DNA of 64,000 bases, taken from assembly GCF_900156265.1 (NCBI RefSeq), contig NZ_FTNE01000004.1, positions 62,001 to 126,000 of the forward strand, written 5' to 3'. The translations under genes were made by a program, and so were the position numbers. Positions 61,922 through 64,000 of this stretch are shown here, one piece after another. The notes below the pieces were generated by a model, which made no database searches, was not told where the DNA came from, and saw only the letters and a program-made list of their open reading frames with translations. Source of the DNA: Acidiphilium rubrum. Its GTDB lineage: Bacteria > Pseudomonadota > Alphaproteobacteria > Acetobacterales > Acetobacteraceae. Every line of letters begins with the position of its first letter. The stretch's first letter is position 1.

Positions 61922-63039
61922 GCGATCGGCGATTGGGTTTCCTGACTCAAGGTATGGGCGCGGGCATCCGCCAGGAACGCCGGCGCGTTGAGTGCGACAA
62001 GGTCATCGACCGTCATGGCGCCGAAAGCAGTCGCGACGTCGCCCGGCAGCCCCGCCAGATAATCGCGTAACAGCCACTGCACCCCAAAAATCGGATGGCC
62101 GTGCGGCGGCACCGTGCAACTCAGTACATCGGCCTTGCCGGCAAACAAATTGGTCAGTCCTTGTGCCGTCATGTTATAATAGTGATGGGGAAAGCCGTGC
62201 ACCGGCTGCAAAAACGGAACGTCGATCAACAATTCGCCGCCCGGCCTCACCACCCGCAGCAACTCCTGAGCGCATTTGAACGGGTCGCGCACGTGTTCCA
62301 GCACCGCAAGCGACAACGCGGCATCGAAACTGTTGTCTTCAAACGGAAGCGCTTCGCCGATCGCGAGGACGTCGGTCGATGGGTAATCGACGATCTCGAC
62401 GTTTACAACACCTGTAGTGCGTTGCGGCCGCGAACCGGCGCCGCAATCGAGCACCACGCCCCCTCGGCCGGTTACCCGCTGGATCAGCGCCAGCGCCGCC
62501 GGGGTATACGGATTGGCGGATACGTTGGCGGTGCTGGCAAGATTAGCCTCGATCGCCAGCGGGACCGAAATCATATCGAACGCATTGCCGCGCTGCGGAA
62601 ACGCGACCCTGCACGCCCGGCAGGTGACCGCTGCCGGGGTAATGTCAAGGCCTGTCGCACCGCAGGCCGGGCAGCGGAGATGAACCTTGCAAAAGGCCCG
62701 ACTGGCCGCTCGCTTGGCGGCATCGTCGAGCCAGCGGTCATGCAGCGCATCTGTCACCTCGACTCGATGGCGCTCCCGATCCTGATTGATCGACACCATA
62801 ATATCCAGAGTGCGCGAGGGTTTGAAAGCGCGTAGGTCGGCCACCGCGGTCAGGCCAGCCGTGAACGGAAACTGCGGCATCGCCGCGCGTACGTCGGGCC
62901 GTTCATACGATTCATGGGCGATCGGCGTTCCGTTCACCGTTACCATCGCTGCGGTCGGGGTCGGCCCCGCGACCCAGCCCGTGACCACCAGAATTTCGGA
63001 ATCAACGACAGTGCGAGGTAGATCGATAAATGCCGGCAT
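61888..63039 (-). CDS. Methyltransferase with N-terminal zinc-ribbon-like domain
   Basis: 383 aa from the ATG at 63039 (AGGGA upstream); an earlier in-frame start at 63228 has a Lys/Arg/Cys-rich, unlikely leader. An N-terminal beta domain (LVVTGWVAGPTPTAAMVTVN) is followed by a Trm112-like zinc ribbon CPAC...CRAC near residues 137-157. Then comes a type-11 methyltransferase: GGVVLDCGAGSRPQRTTGVV, EALPFEDNSFDAALSLAVLE, VRPGGELLIDVPFL. Probably modifies a cluster glycan or lipid. Overlaps the hydrolase-like gene by 34 nt. Confidence 0.82.
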   Translation of the reverse strand: MPAFIDLPRTVVDSEILVVTGWVAGPTPTAAMVTVNGTPIAHESYERPDVRAAMPQFPFTAGLTAVADLRAFKPSRTLDIMVSINQDRERHRVEVTDALHDRWLDDAAKRAASRAFCKVHLRCPACGATGLDITPAAVTCRACRVAFPQRGNAFDMISVPLAIEANLASTANVSANPYTPAALALIQRVTGRGGVVLDCGAGSRPQRTTGVVNVEIVDYPSTDVLAIGEALPFEDNSFDAALSLAVLEHVRDPFKCAQELLRVVRPGGELLIDVPFLQPVHGFPHHYYNMTAQGLTNLFAGKADVLSCTVPPHGHPIFGVQWLLRDYLAGLPGDVATAFGAMTVDDLVALNAPAFLADARAHTLSQETQSPIACLNTLHIQRL

Positions 63040-63190
63040 TGCCGTGTCCCTGTTTTTTGAGTCGCTGCAGCTGTTAAAGCGACTTGTGTCTAAAAACTTA
63101 TATCTATGATGCATAATCGTGAACAGCAAATTATGTTGCGGCCGCACGTCAGACCGTTGGTTTAACCCCACCGCGCCCGGCCGTGCCCGC

Positions 63191-63219
63191 TTGACGCGAT
63201 AATCCCAGGGCGATATGTC
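63191..63219 (+). promoter_or_regulatory. Sigma-70 promoter of rpsT
   Basis: TTGACG and TATGTC hexamers 17 bp apart, 86 nt before the rpsT start. Confidence 0.55.
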
Positions 63220-63304
63220 CAAGCCCACGCCAATCGGGTCTCATGGCTCCCAAGCCGTGGTCCGATTTTTTCTATTCCGCTTTCCAAAAGAGATACCTGA
63301 GTTC

Positions 63305-63571
63305 ATGGCAAATATCGCATCCGCCCAGAAGCGCATCCGTCAAACCGTGGTTCGCACCGCCCGTAACAAGGCGCGCCGCTCACGGGTCCACAGTTTCGTC
63401 CGGAAACTGGAAGAGGCGATCGCCGGTGGTGACCACGCGCAGGCACGTGCAGCGTTCATCGCGGCCCAGCCGGAAATGCAGCGCGCGGTGACCAAGGGTG
63501 TGCTCAAGGCTAACACAGTATCACGGCGGATTTCGCGTCTCTCTGCGCGCGTCAAAGCCTTGGCGGCCTGA
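63305..63571 (+). CDS. rpsT: 30S ribosomal protein S20
   Basis: 88 aa from the ATG at 63305: [20 protein letters not shown], then the basic helical body typical of S20, with [18 protein letters not shown] near the end. It binds 16S rRNA early in 30S assembly. The longer reading frame upstream is leader sequence. In many alphaproteobacteria and Acetobacteraceae rpsT lies just before dnaA, which would be beyond the right edge here. Confidence 0.97.
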   Translation: MANIASAQKRIRQTVVRTARNKARRSRVHSFVRKLEEAIAGGDHAQARAAFIAAQPEMQRAVTKGVLKANTVSRRISRLSARVKALAA

Positions 63572-63629
63572 CAGGTCTCGGCACGGGCCTTCTAGGTCCC
63601 GGAGCGTCCAGCCCTCGTCTGAAATGGGG

Positions 63630-63667
63630 CTGATAAAGTCCTGAAAATCACTCTTTATCAGGTTTTT
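63630..63667 (+). terminator. Intrinsic terminator of rpsT
   Basis: A 9-bp stem CTGATAAAG/CTTTATCAG with a 14-nt loop is followed by GTTTTT, 58 nt after the rpsT stop. Confidence 0.65.
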
Positions 63668-64000
63668 GAGGCGGCCTGACCATGAGCCGCCCGCCTTCTG
63701 TCGTGCCCCGTGGGTCGCCGTACAATCAGACATGACCCGACGCGACAGGATTTTTTTACAGTTCGGAAACCCGTATCAATCGCCTGATTTCATGGAGAGA
63801 TTTCGAAACCTCGACTTCAGGCCTCAGTTTTTTCGAACATAACATCTCTTGCGTCCGGGCCGTCACTTGGCCTACCTTCTGCTCCTCAGACAAGGTTCCA
63901 GCAGTCGGACGCTGAATGCACGAATGGTTGACACAACCACAGCGTGTTTCCAATTTATGTGACGTCCAGGTGTGGCGTTGAAGGCTCGGGGCACGGTGGA
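63668..64000. other. Non-coding stretch up to window edge
   Basis: 333 nt with no supported gene. A TTGACA hexamer at 63929-63934, followed by AATTTAT about 18 nt on, looks like a promoter pointing out of the window, possibly for dnaA. No DnaA box of the TTATNCACA type was found, so an origin is not supported from this stretch. Confidence 0.4.

Noticed and set aside
63756-63953. A 65-codon frame on the minus strand downstream of rpsT
   Set aside because: No ribosome site, no family match and it crosses the outward promoter-like site.
63572-64000. Replication origin after rpsT
   Set aside because: No DnaA-box cluster or AT-rich unwinding region is visible.
1-64000. tRNA, rRNA or CRISPR arrays
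   Set aside because: No cloverleaf-like GTTCRA loops with matching arms, no rRNA stretches and no regularly spaced direct repeats were found by eye in the gaps between genes.

Overview
The window is about 64 kb of GC-rich chromosomal DNA, densely coding on both strands, most likely from an acidophilic or acetic-acid-type alphaproteobacterium (Acetobacteraceae; an Acidiphilium/Acidocella-like relative is my best guess). The reasons are the GC-rich codon use, a soluble di-iron monooxygenase cluster with its own GroEL-like chaperonin, an rpsT gene near the right edge, and a repeated intergenic palindrome. The placement is inference. No rRNA, tRNA or CRISPR array was seen.

Layout. (1) 0.1-4.3 kb: a LacI-type regulator with two operator-like sites, then a four-carbon acid-sugar (threonate/erythronate type) pathway ltnD-otnI-otnK that lacks the last aldolase otnC. 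(2) 4.5-11.0 kb: a secreted DsrE-like protein, an SDR, an M20 amidohydrolase, a methylmalonate-semialdehyde dehydrogenase, an HpcH/HpaI aldolase and a Baeyer-Villiger-type flavin monooxygenase. (3) 11.1-12.5 kb: a scar of three truncated insertion sequences (IS630, IS256, IS5 types). (4) 12.6-17.5 kb: pdxJ, pdxA, a transglutaminase-like DUF3857 protein, two small membrane proteins and a flavin reductase. (5) 17.6-23.3 kb: a TPR/ATP-grasp-like protein, pqiABC and a LysE exporter. (6) 23.5-28.4 kb: a branched-chain amino-acid-type ABC transporter with a natural LivM-LivG fusion. (7) 28.4-33.2 kb: the cbpM/cbpA chaperone pair, an AcoR-type sigma-54 activator, a beta-propeller-like protein and a coupled 65-aa protein.

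(8) 33.2-41.5 kb: the main catabolic island, mimABCD (propane/phenol-type binuclear iron monooxygenase), mimG (dedicated GroEL-like chaperonin) and mimR (sigma-54 activator). It has a consensus-perfect sigma-54 promoter, a candidate upstream activator dyad, a strong intrinsic hairpin terminator between mimA and mimB, and another hairpin before mimG. A membrane fatty-acid desaturase follows. (9) 42.6-49.8 kb: kdpFABCD with an extra 27-aa membrane peptide upstream. No kdpE is present beside kdpD, and helically phased CATAAAA repeats lie in the upstream region.

(10) 50.1-63.0 kb: a surface-glycan/lipid-type cluster. It holds a 1379-aa multidomain glycosyltransferase with N-terminal repeats, a stand-alone fatty-acyl-AMP ligase, an unknown Cys-containing protein, a stand-alone acyl carrier protein, two methyltransferases, a GT61 enzyme, a DUF4422 protein and an alpha/beta-hydrolase-like protein. 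The ligase plus carrier protein without any PKS/NRPS suggests an acylated glycan, and this is the best candidate for an undescribed system. (11) 63.2-64.0 kb: rpsT with promoter and terminator, then a non-coding stretch with a promoter-like site pointing out of the window.
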